From Hyphomicrobiales bacterium (GTDB taxonomy: Bacteria > Pseudomonadota > Alphaproteobacteria > Rhizobiales > JAKIUO01), in contig JALXEI010000275.1 of assembly GCA_027069645.1 (NCBI GenBank), positions 1 to 12,382 of the forward strand: a stretch of DNA of 12,382 nucleotides, given 5' to 3'. Position 1 is the stretch's first letter. Every line of letters starts with the position of its first letter. Below, in pieces: positions 1 through 5,939 of this stretch. The notes beneath the pieces were generated by a model, which saw nothing but the letters and a program-made list of their open reading frames with translations, did no database searches and had not been told where the DNA came from. Position numbers and translations under genes: made by a program.

Positions 1-1
1 C

Positions 2-139
2 GAATACAATACTGATTTCCTGGCATGGGGAGAGAAGATCGGTTTTTTCATCGAGATTGGTGTCCCAGAACAACTCGAGAATGTTCCCACAGATGAATTG
101 ATAATGCGCATCACTGGGGAAATCTACAGCGAGGAATAG
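2..139 (+). CDS. C-terminal 45 residues of an unidentified upstream gene (partial)
   Basis: An open frame runs in from the left edge and ends at TAG 137-139, one base before the next ATG at 141. The visible tail reads EYNTDFLAWGEKIGFF, then an acidic stretch ending in IYSEE. I do not recognise a domain in it. The one-base gap suggests translational coupling with the following frame. That following frame begins as a Gp37/Gp68 (DUF5131) three-Cys protein, and such proteins are commonly paired with a 'three-Cys-motif partner' gene (TcmP). TcmP is therefore the natural candidate, but this is inferred from neighbourhood alone. The composition is less GC-rich than the mrdA/rodA genes to the right, consistent with an accessory origin. 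Confidence 0.5.
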   Translation, partial: EYNTDFLAWGEKIGFFIEIGVPEQLENVPTDELIMRITGEIYSEE

Positions 140-140
140 C

Positions 141-935
141 ATGGCCAAGAGCGCAATCGAGTGGACCGATCACACCTGGAACCCGGCGACCGGCTGCACC
201 AAAATCAGTCCGGGATGCAGGAACTGCTACGCCGCCCGCATGGCCCGCCGCCTCGGGCTCGGCCAGGTTTACGATTGCGGCCTGCCGGGTCAAAAACCGG
301 GACTCATTCCCGACCCGGACTGGAAGCATCTCGAAAAACACCGCGTCTGGTATGGCGGGGAAACGGTCATGGCGGCCATTGGACAGGGCTATGTCCTCGC
401 AACGCCGCTGCAACTTGCGGTCATGACCGCCCGGCTCGCCACGGGACGCAAAATCATGCCGCGTATCGCCTGGAAAGCCGGGGAGCAGCGTCGCTTGCAG
501 GCGCCGCCTCTTGATATCAGCCCCGCTGCCCTGAAACTCATCCGCAAGGCCATGACCGGCGTCGTCAATGATCGCGATGGTACCGCCAAAAAAGCCGCGC
601 TGGGCTGGCCGGGCTTGCAAATGGCGGGGAAAACCGGCACATCCCAGGTGCGCGCCAATCGTGCCGGCAGACGGGGCCGCGCAATGGAGTGGAAATATCG
701 CGACCACGCCCTGTTCGTCGCCTTCGCCCCGGCAGACAATCCGCGCTATGCGGTTTCCGTGATCATCGAACATGGCGGCAGCGGCGGCAAGGTGGCCGGA
801 CCTGTGGCGCGCGACATCATGAAAATGCTGCTCATCCGCGACCCGGCCCGGCAGGTTTCGCAAGCGCGCATGGAGAAAAACACTTCCCCCGATATAACGA
901 AAACACCCGATGCGCATAACAGGGAGGATCTGTAA
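141..935 (+). CDS. Chimeric ORF: DUF5131 (Gp37/Gp68) N-terminus joined in frame to the C-terminal third of penicillin-binding protein 2
   Basis: Residues 1 to about 38 match the start of the phage Gp37/Gp68 (DUF5131) family: MAKSAIEWTDHTWNP, then the three-Cys motif C19-x6-C26-x2-C29 and RNCYAARMARRL. From about residue 39 the protein is the end of PBP2 (MrdA), the transpeptidase that crosslinks peptidoglycan in the elongasome: GLGQVYDCGLPGQ, the IGQGYVLATPLQLAVM block, and the KTGT box at 164-167. PBP2 is normally about 600-650 residues. Missing here are its membrane anchor, pedestal domain, the SxxK nucleophile and the SxN/D motif, so this product cannot be a working transpeptidase; it also lacks most of DUF5131. 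The join lies near base 253-262, where both families can read RRLG. rodA follows after two bases, the normal mrdA-rodA arrangement, so the right part is the native locus. Either a recombination event or an assembly chimera made the frame. Identity of both halves is secure; biological reality of the fusion is not. Confidence 0.85.
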   Translation: MAKSAIEWTDHTWNPATGCTKISPGCRNCYAARMARRLGLGQVYDCGLPGQKPGLIPDPDWKHLEKHRVWYGGETVMAAIGQGYVLATPLQLAVMTARLATGRKIMPRIAWKAGEQRRLQAPPLDISPAALKLIRKAMTGVVNDRDGTAKKAALGWPGLQMAGKTGTSQVRANRAGRRGRAMEWKYRDHALFVAFAPADNPRYAVSVIIEHGGSGGKVAGPVARDIMKMLLIRDPARQVSQARMEKNTSPDITKTPDAHNREDL

Positions 936-937
936 TA

Positions 938-2050
938 ATGGAACCACAATCCCTGTCGATGCTGCAAAGGATCCTGCGCCTGCCGTGGCTGTTTCTGATC
1001 ACTATATCGGCGATTGCCGCGCTTGGCATTGCGACACTGCAAAGCATAGAGGTCAACGGTATTTCGATACTGGCCGATCAGCAACTGATCCGCTACCTGA
1101 TCGCCCTTGTCCTCATGCTGACCGCGGCGCTTGTTCCGCCTGCGATCTGGCAAAGACTCAGCTATCCCCTGTTTGCCCTGTCTGTGGTGCTGGTGCTCCT
1201 CGTTCCACTGATTGGCGTCAGTCCTCCGGGTGCCGGGGCGCGGCGCTGGCTGATGCTTTTCGGGATCAGCCTGCAACCGTCGGAATTTCTCAAGGTGGCC
1301 CTCGTTCTGGGCCTCGCACGCTATTTTCACACCCTGCCGGATAACAAAATTTCCCACCCTTTCTACTTGCTCGTACCAGCCCTGATGATCCTCGCCCCGC
1401 TCTGGCCGATCTTTCTGCAACCGGATCTTGGCACCGCGCTGATGGTGGCGATGATCGGGGCCGGTATGGTTTTTCTCGCCGGAACCAGCAGCCTTTATTT
1501 CCTGACAGCCGGTATTCTGGCGGTTTCCGCCCTGCCTGTCCTCTGGGCAGGACTGATGCCCTATCAGCGCGAGCGCGTATTTACATTTCTTGATCCCGAA
1601 CGCGACCCTTTGGGCGCCGGCTATCATCTGCTACAATCCAAAATTGCCATCGGCTCTGCCGGTCTTTGGGGCAAGGGGGCCGATCATGCGACACAGAGCC
1701 AGCTCAGTTTCCTGCCCGAAAAACATACCGATTTTATCTTTGCCATGTTTACCGAAGAGCGTGGTTTCATAGGCGCGATCGGGCTGATGGGGCTCTATAT
1801 CCTGGCCTTTGCCCTGCTGTCGTTAATGGCCATCCGCACCCCCTCGATATTCGGACGCCTGACAATCAGCGGCATGGCCTTGACCCTGTTTCTATATGTG
1901 TTCATCAATATGGGCATGGTTATGGGCCTGTTGCCGGTGGTGGGCGTTCCGCTGCCGCTGATGTCCTATGGCGGCACCAGCATCCTGTCCATCATGTCCG
2001 GTCTTGGCGTTGCGCTCAGCTCCTTTGTCTATCGCGATGACGGGACTTGA
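938..2050 (+). CDS. rodA: RodA, SEDS-family peptidoglycan glycosyltransferase
   Basis: A polytopic inner-membrane protein of 370 residues, the usual RodA length. RodA polymerises lipid II into glycan strands during lateral-wall synthesis, in complex with PBP2 and the MreBCD system. SEDS hallmarks are visible: QPDLGTALM (Asp 163), LPEKHTDFIFAMFTEERGF (Asp 265, equivalent to the catalytic Asp of the E. coli HTDF motif), and the C-terminal VVGVPLPLMSYGGTS signature. About ten hydrophobic segments run through it. The ATG at 938 is preceded by a strong GGGAGGA ribosome-binding site at 922-928. Only two bases separate it from the upstream mrdA-derived frame, so the pair should be co-transcribed and coupled. 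Its partner PBP2 is truncated in this window; if the truncation is real, RodA would need another class B PBP. Confidence 0.96.
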   Translation: MEPQSLSMLQRILRLPWLFLITISAIAALGIATLQSIEVNGISILADQQLIRYLIALVLMLTAALVPPAIWQRLSYPLFALSVVLVLLVPLIGVSPPGAGARRWLMLFGISLQPSEFLKVALVLGLARYFHTLPDNKISHPFYLLVPALMILAPLWPIFLQPDLGTALMVAMIGAGMVFLAGTSSLYFLTAGILAVSALPVLWAGLMPYQRERVFTFLDPERDPLGAGYHLLQSKIAIGSAGLWGKGADHATQSQLSFLPEKHTDFIFAMFTEERGFIGAIGLMGLYILAFALLSLMAIRTPSIFGRLTISGMALTLFLYVFINMGMVMGLLPVVGVPLPLMSYGGTSILSIMSGLGVALSSFVYRDDGT

Positions 2051-2118
2051 TTTATTGTGTAAAAAACACAACATTCGCTCCAGTCCATATCAACATTCAA
2101 GCGCGGAACCCTTCACCC

Positions 2119-2976
2119 ATGCCCCTGTTTTCTCCCAAAAGCTGGTTTGACAAATCGCCGCTTGTTCCGGTTCTGCGCCTTTCGGGGGCAAGCGGCATCA
2201 GCTCCCCGTTTGACCCCGGCCTCAATCTCGCCTCCCTCGCCGAACAGATCGAAAAAGCCTTTTCCTTTAAAAAAGCCAAAGCTGTGGCCCTGCAAGTAAA
2301 CTCCCCAGGCGGCTCACCGGTACAATCGAAACTGATTTTCAATCGCATTCGCGCCCTGTCCGAGGAGAACGAAATCCCCGTTTATACCTTTGTCGAGGAC
2401 GTGGCGGCATCGGGAGGCTACTGGCTGGCGCTCTCCGGTGACGAGGTCTATGCCGACAACAGTTCGATCATCGGCTCCATCGGGGTCATTTCTGCCGGTT
2501 TCGGTTTCGACAAGGCGATCAAGAAAATCGGTGTTGACCGGCGCGTCTATACGGCGGGCGAGCGCAAAATGAGCCTTGATCCCTTCCAGCCGGAGGTTCC
2601 CGAGGAAGTCGAGCGCCTGAAGGCCCTGCAAAAGGACATTCACCAGGCCTTTCGTGCCCTTGTCGAAAACCGGCGCGGCGAAAAGATAGCCGAGGCGGGC
2701 GATATGCTGTTCACCGGCGAATTCTGGAGCGGCAACAGGGCGCTCGAACTGGGCCTGATTGACGGCATCGGCGATTTGCGTTCGGTGATGCGCGAGAAAT
2801 TCGGCGACAAGGTCAATCTCAAACTGATCCAGTCAAAAAGGGGCCTGTTCCGCCGCCTAGGTGTGCGCAGCAGACTTTCTCCCCTGCCCGCCGACATCAG
2901 CTTCACGGCCGGTCTTACCCATGATATACTGACAACACTGGAAGCCCGCGCCCTGTGGTCACGATATGGACTGTAA
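2119..2976 (+). CDS. S49-family serine peptidase (SppA/SohB-like)
   Basis: A 285-residue ClpP-fold serine protease of peptidase family S49, the group that degrades cleaved signal peptides and membrane-protein fragments. Landmarks: the VALQVNSPGGSPVQS strand-loop (oxyanion region), nucleophile Ser98 in VAASGGYWLA, GSIGVISAGF, and Lys150 in YTAGERKMSLDPF. The 52-residue Ser-Lys spacing matches the Ser-Lys dyad of single-domain bacterial SppA. It is one catalytic domain, half the size of E. coli SppA. I see no N-terminal signal or membrane anchor, so it may be cytoplasmic or peripheral, as in several alphaproteobacterial S49 proteins. The start is taken at ATG 2119 (MPLFSPKSWFD); in-frame TTG 2047 overlaps the rodA stop and would add 24 residues unlike the family. 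No strong Shine-Dalgarno is visible, which suggests read-through from rodA. Confidence 0.92.
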   Translation: MPLFSPKSWFDKSPLVPVLRLSGASGISSPFDPGLNLASLAEQIEKAFSFKKAKAVALQVNSPGGSPVQSKLIFNRIRALSEENEIPVYTFVEDVAASGGYWLALSGDEVYADNSSIIGSIGVISAGFGFDKAIKKIGVDRRVYTAGERKMSLDPFQPEVPEEVERLKALQKDIHQAFRALVENRRGEKIAEAGDMLFTGEFWSGNRALELGLIDGIGDLRSVMREKFGDKVNLKLIQSKRGLFRRLGVRSRLSPLPADISFTAGLTHDILTTLEARALWSRYGL

Positions 2977-3023
2977 GACGCGAGATTCCTTCGCCCTGCC
3001 CCGTTGTTCGAGGTCAAAACGCC

Positions 3024-3239
3024 ATGCCCCAACTTCTTTTTCTCGCTGCCATTGGTGCCGGTGCCTGGCTGGGCACCAGATGGGTTCACAACAGGGTGCG
3101 CCAGTTTAACCGCGATGTGGAAAACCTCAAAAAAGCAGCCCGGCAGCAGCAGGGCCAGACCGGCGCAAGGCGTCCGCCCGAAGATATAGCGGAACTCAAA
3201 CAGGACCCGGTGACGGGTGTCTACAGGGTTGAAAAATAA
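3024..3239 (+). CDS. Small single-pass membrane protein, unknown function
   Basis: A 71-residue protein with an N-terminal hydrophobic helix (MPQLLFLAAIGAGAWLGTRW), then a basic, Gln-rich amphipathic stretch likely to be a short coiled coil (VRQFNRDVENLKKAARQQQ), and a C-terminus ending in DPVTGVYRVEK. Short membrane-anchored proteins with a similar 'L.xDP.TGVYR' tail occur in many alphaproteobacteria as conserved hypotheticals; I know of no assigned function. The start is ATG 3024 with an AGG at 3011-3013; a GTG at 2955 in the same frame would overlap the peptidase gene and place a charged leader before the helix, so I prefer the ATG. It lies 47 bases after the S49 gene and is probably the last gene of the rodA transcript. 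Confidence 0.75.
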   Translation: MPQLLFLAAIGAGAWLGTRWVHNRVRQFNRDVENLKKAARQQQGQTGARRPPEDIAELKQDPVTGVYRVEK

Positions 3240-3292
3240 CCTCAATCGCAGCCAGGGCGCGGTAAATCACAACAGATTTTGCAATATAAGTC

Positions 3293-3321
3293 TTTAATTT
3301 ACCCTTTTCATTGCATATATT
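3293..3321 (+). promoter_or_regulatory. Candidate promoter for the tmRNA gene
   Basis: TTTAAT (3293-3298), a 17-base spacer and TATATT (3316-3321) precede the first hairpin of the tmRNA acceptor piece. The -10 matches consensus at five of six positions, the -35 at only three. The flanking AT-rich stretch stands out from the GC-rich surroundings. Confidence 0.4.
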
Positions 3322-3409
3322 GAACCTGCCGGAGCAATCCGGCTATGGCAATAAATCGGGATCGTAATAAACCATTCGGACCCGGGGGCAGTACCCGGCG
3401 CCTCCACCA

Positions 3410-3476
3410 TCTGCCATTGCGCACCCGGCCTCGGGCCAGGCAAGACCGCAAGGTCTGAAGCGCGATGGCAGTTGAC
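3410..3476 (+). other. tmRNA intervening segment removed during maturation
   Basis: The 67 bases between the acceptor CCA and the 5' end of the coding piece. They fold into a 12-bp stem (3411-3422 with 3460-3471, one G-U) closing a multiloop that contains a perfect AGACC-GCAA-GGTCT hairpin (3443-3456). In permuted tmRNAs this loop holds the two halves together until the ends are processed. The segment therefore explains sequence that would otherwise look like a cruciform repeat. Confidence 0.85.
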
Positions 3477-3560
3477 GGGGGCGAAACAGGATCGACGAGG
3501 GTGTAAAGGATCTTCTTTTGCCCGGCATTGTACCGCCGTTATCGGGCTAATTTTATAGTT

Positions 3561-3599
3561 GCAAACGACAACTATGCGGAGATGCCTCTCGCTGCGTAG
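3561..3599 (+). other. tmRNA proteolysis-tag reading frame (ANDNYAEMPLAA)
   Basis: The resume codon GCA at 3561 follows the conserved TATAGTT context. The frame reads ANDNYAEMPLAA and stops at TAG 3597-3599. With the alanine carried by the charged tmRNA the full tag is AANDNYAEMPLAA. The ANDN start and the LAA end (read by ClpXP/ClpAP) are classic tag features; the central EMP differs from commonly quoted tags. Confidence 0.93.
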
Positions 3600-3724
3600 C
3601 GGCGCGAGATTCTCACTCAAGTCCTGCGCGGTCGCACGCCCAGGCGCGGTTCGGAGAGCACCGGGCAACAGAAGCTCTCCACTTCTCCCGTCAGACAAGA
3701 TATTGTTACCGGCCAGGTTTTATG

Positions 3725-3860
3725 CGCTCCGGACAAGCGACAGCGCAGAACCGGGATCCAGAGCAGATCGACGGGAGTGTGTTGAAAAAATGGACAGAAA
3801 CAAAAGCATATCACTTGCGGCCCTGGACCCCGGCTCTGCGCTGCGCTTGTCCGGGGAGCG
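3725..3860. repeat. Long imperfect palindromic intergenic repeat
   Basis: The left arm (3725-3762, starting CGCTCCGGACAAGCG) and right arm (3822-3860, ending CTTGTCCGGGGAGCG) are near-perfect reverse complements over about 38 bases, separated by a ~59-base spacer with little structure. The arms contain a core (CGGACAAGCG, CAGCGCAG, CCGGGATCCAG) that I recognise as a widespread dispersed repeat in alphaproteobacterial intergenic regions. Lying between the tmRNA gene and a converging pseudogene, the transcript could act as a termination or stabilising hairpin, but its origin is probably a short mobile or palindromic element. Confidence 0.75.
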
Positions 3861-3893
3861 GGGAGGTAAACTGGCCCGACGGGAATGCAAAAG

Positions 3894-4256
3894 TCAGTCT
3901 TTTTGCGCCGTGTTTTCCCCCGCCTGTTTCGACATCAGGAAATCGAGAAAGGTGCGGGTGACGATGGACAGGCTTTTTTCACCCGGATAAATGGCGTACC
4001 AGTGGCGATGCAGCGGAAAGTCCCTCGCGTCCAGGATGGTCATGCCACCGCTTTTCAGCTCCAGCTGAATGCTGTGGCGCGACATGACAGCGATGCCCGG
4101 ATTGGCCATAACCGCGTTCTTGATGGCCCCGGTATCCCCCAGTTCCATCCAGTCCATCCAGACATCAAGCGCCAGCCCCTGTTCGGCAAACACAGCCGAA
4201 ATCCGCTCATCAGTCAGAAAACGGCATAACCCGGACAACTGGTGTGCCAATGACAT
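3894..4256 (-). pseudogene. C-terminal remnant of a LysR-type transcriptional regulator
   Basis: A 120-codon minus-strand frame that matches only the last part of the LysR effector-binding domain, of the CbbR/CysB-like kind: FAEQGLALDVWMDWMELGDT, AIKNAVMANPGIAVMSRH, ILDARDFPLHRHWYAIYPGE and SIVTRTFLDFLMSKQ. A full LysR protein is about 300 residues. The helix-turn-helix, linker helix and first lobe of the sensor domain are missing. The sequence upstream on this strand (above 4256) runs into the promoter and start of the ppiC gene on the other strand, so there is no room for them. The first ~15 residues (MSLAHQLSGLCRFLT) do not fit the family and may be out-of-context sequence opened by the deletion. 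It cannot bind DNA as a normal LysR protein, so I call it a decayed gene. Confidence 0.8.
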
Positions 4257-4275
4257 TCTTTCTTTTATGCCGTTC

Positions 4276-4304
4276 TTGTCGACAGGCCTGTTACAGGATA
4301 TGAT
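4276..4304 (+). promoter_or_regulatory. Sigma-70 type promoter of the ppiC gene
   Basis: TTGTCG (4276-4281), a 17-base spacer and TATGAT (4299-4304). The -10 fits consensus at five of six positions, the -35 at four of six, with ideal spacing. The predicted start, near 4311, leaves a ~35-base leader before ATG 4347. Confidence 0.65.
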
Positions 4305-4312
4305 ACAGGCCT
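4282..4312 (+). promoter_or_regulatory. Operator-like cluster of ACAGG repeats inside the ppiC promoter
   Basis: The palindrome ACAGGCCTGT fills 4282-4291, in the promoter spacer. ACAGG recurs at 4293-4297 and as ACAGGCCT at 4305-4312, so three copies start 11 and 12 bases apart, about one helical turn. AGGCCTGT 4284-4291 and ACAGGCCT 4305-4312 are also exact inverted repeats flanking the -10. This is the geometry of a repressor or activator site; the regulator is unknown. Confidence 0.45.
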
Positions 4313-4346
4313 AAATGCAATTCAACCGGAAGTGAGTTCGACTGAT

Positions 4347-5606
4347 ATGAAAGAAATATTACTGGGTGTCGCTTTGTGTGTGTTCTCCCTCGGCAGTGCA
4401 ATGGCCAGTACCAAACAGGTTCTTGTCAAGATTGACAATGAGGTTGTAACGGCGCAGGATCTTGAAGTTGCCCTCGCCAGTTCACCCTTTGGCGTCCAGG
4501 CCAACACCATGCCGGAAGACAAGCAGGCGTCACTGCGTGGCCTGATCCTGAAGCGGCTGGTCGGATCGAAACTGCTTCAGCTTGAAGCTGCGGCCCGGCA
4601 GCTTGACAAAACACCCGAATTTCAAAAGGAACTTGCGAGCTACAGGGAAGGACTTCTTTATCACGCCTATCTCGACAAATTGCGGGAAAACATTAAACTT
4701 TCACCTGCCGAACTGAAAGATCTGCGCGAGGAATACAAGTCAAACGTCGACGCCTACAAAGCCGCCAAGGCGGCCATGATCAGCAAAAAATATCGGGCCA
4801 TGCGTCTTGCAACGATCAAAAAACTGCAAAAGAAGTATAATGTTGCCTTGCATACCGAACGCCTCAAGCAAGGCATAAAGCCGGAGACCATCATCATATC
4901 GGGAACAGGAATCAGTGTCCCCTATGGCGATATTATCGATGCCGAAAAATATCCCTCGCTGCCTGAAATCAACTGGCTTGAAAACCGCATCTTTGAACAT
5001 ACCGAACTGGTGTTGATGGCCAAAGCCGCGAGAGATGACAAGCTGGATGTGTCTGCCGACATCGCGGAATATCGCAAGAGCCGGTTGCCGTCACTGATGA
5101 TGGCCTCACTGGAGAAAAAATGGACCTCTGACGAAAAGAAAATCAAAGCCTACTATGACAGCCGCCCTGATATGGGAAAGGTTCCTGCGAGATGGCATAT
5201 CGGACAGATCGTCGTTGCCGATGAAGCCAAAGCCAAAAGCCTGCGGCGCAAAATCCTGCTGGGAAAAAGCCTGTTTGTTCTTGCCGGACAGGTCAGCATT
5301 GATCCCTACGGTCGCAGTCGCAATGGCGATATGGGCTGGATCATGGAAGGAAAGGGAAATCCGAAAATAGAAAAGGCGATCCGGAATCTGCCCGACGGCA
5401 AAGTCAGCCCTGTCATCAAAACCGCCAAAGGCTATCACCTGGTGACCATCCTTGAACGTAAACCCGGACGCACACGTCCCTATAGTGAAATGCGCGACAG
5501 GGTCAGACAGGAACTGATCAACAGCAAGCTTGTTGACTTCCTGCAAAACGCCCAGAAAAGTCACAAGGTTGTCTGGAAAGTTCTCGGTCAGCAACAGAAG
5601 AAATAA
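4347..5606 (+). CDS. Secreted parvulin-type peptidyl-prolyl isomerase with SurA-like chaperone modules
   Basis: A 419-residue exported folding factor. Starting at ATG 4347 it opens with a clean Sec signal peptide (MKEILLGVALCVFSLGSAMA, cleavage near residue 20). GGAAGTGAG at 4328-4336 can serve as ribosome-binding site; GTG 4332 would add five residues. A SurA-N-like helical module follows (residues ~22-130: VLVKIDNEVVTAQDLEVALA, then LILKRLVGSKLLQLEAAARQ). A basic helical insert comes next (~130-180). A second, similar module spans ~181-278 (ISGTGISVPYGDIIDAE, VLMAKAARDDKLDVS, KIKAYYDSRPDM). The parvulin (PpiC) domain covers ~280-380, with WHIGQIVVADEAKA, SIDPYGRSRNGDMGWI and VIKTAKGYHLVTILERK. 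Family members isomerise proline peptide bonds and hold client proteins in the periplasm. Next comes a large exported multiheme cytochrome in the same direction, its likely client. Confidence 0.9.
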   Translation: MKEILLGVALCVFSLGSAMASTKQVLVKIDNEVVTAQDLEVALASSPFGVQANTMPEDKQASLRGLILKRLVGSKLLQLEAAARQLDKTPEFQKELASYREGLLYHAYLDKLRENIKLSPAELKDLREEYKSNVDAYKAAKAAMISKKYRAMRLATIKKLQKKYNVALHTERLKQGIKPETIIISGTGISVPYGDIIDAEKYPSLPEINWLENRIFEHTELVLMAKAARDDKLDVSADIAEYRKSRLPSLMMASLEKKWTSDEKKIKAYYDSRPDMGKVPARWHIGQIVVADEAKAKSLRRKILLGKSLFVLAGQVSIDPYGRSRNGDMGWIMEGKGNPKIEKAIRNLPDGKVSPVIKTAKGYHLVTILERKPGRTRPYSEMRDRVRQELINSKLVDFLQNAQKSHKVVWKVLGQQQKK

Positions 5607-5623
5607 ACAGATGAAACAGGCAA

Positions 5624-5646
5624 CGGTTACCCCTTCGGGGTGACCG
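5624..5646 (+). terminator. Stable hairpin after ppiC, atypical terminator
   Basis: A 10-bp stem (CGGTTACCCC 5624-5633 with GGGGTGACCG 5637-5646, one G-U) closes a TTC loop 18 bases after the ppiC stop. It is followed by AAAAAG rather than T residues, so intrinsic termination is doubtful. It may instead protect the mRNA 3' end or mark partial read-through toward the cytochrome gene. Confidence 0.4.
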
Positions 5647-5939
5647 AAAAAGTCTTCCGGTCAGAATTTTCCAGGATTTTGCCGCCCTCGAATCAATCCC
5701 CGTTTTGTGGAAAACCCTGCCGGAAATCCGCTTCGGGACATCACTTGCCCCGACCGGGATACCCCCCTTTCCCGACTTCACAAATATTCAATAATATGCA
5801 TTTGATTTCGCCTCGAATATTCATTAGTCTGGCCGTGCATGCGACTCTGCGGTCGCGTGGCATATCGGCAATTGTGCCATCCAACGATAACAAGATCCCG
5901 TCAGGGGACGTTTCACAATTCTAAAAAAGGGAGAGGCTA
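5647..5939 (+). promoter_or_regulatory. Promoter/leader region of the cytochrome gene
   Basis: A 293-base gap without a credible gene. An AT-rich island (5778-5830) contains two copies of AATATTCA (5783-5790 and 5816-5823) 33 bases apart, about three helical turns, with TTGATT at 5802-5807 as a possible -35, though no good -10 is seen at standard spacing. Downstream, CATGCGAC (5838-5845) pairs with GTCGCGTG (5852-5859) in a leader hairpin. The region ends with AAAAAAGGGAGAGG, a strong ribosome-binding site just before ATG 5940. Confidence 0.4.

Larger units (their letters stand above)
3322..3690 (+). ncRNA. ssrA: Two-piece (circularly permuted) transfer-messenger RNA
   Basis: tmRNA rescues stalled ribosomes and tags the unfinished protein for proteolysis together with SmpB. 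The gene is permuted as in alphaproteobacteria, with the acceptor piece first. It starts with a GNRA-capped hairpin (GCCGGA-GCAA-TCCGGC, 3328-3343). It then has a T-arm with 5-bp stem 3382-3386/3394-3398 and 7-base loop, acceptor strand CGCCTCC 3399-3405, A3406 and CCA 3407-3409. After an intervening loop, the coding piece begins GGGGGCGAAACAGGATCGAC at 3477. Its first seven bases pair with 3399-3405 (one G-U), rebuilding the acceptor stem. The tag frame is at 3561-3599, followed by stem-rich sequence such as GGAGAGC 3653-3659/GCTCTCC 3674-3680. The outer 5' end and the 3' end are approximate. Two stable RNAs are expected after removal of the loop. Confidence 0.95.

Noticed and set aside
746..1627. 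293-codon minus-strand frame across mrdA remnant and rodA
   Set aside because: Shadow of the RodA frame, very rich in His, Gln and Arg without any recognisable domain.
3559..3990. 143-codon plus-strand frame across tmRNA and repeat
   Set aside because: It lies over the tmRNA coding piece and the palindromic repeat; the RNA structure explains the sequence.
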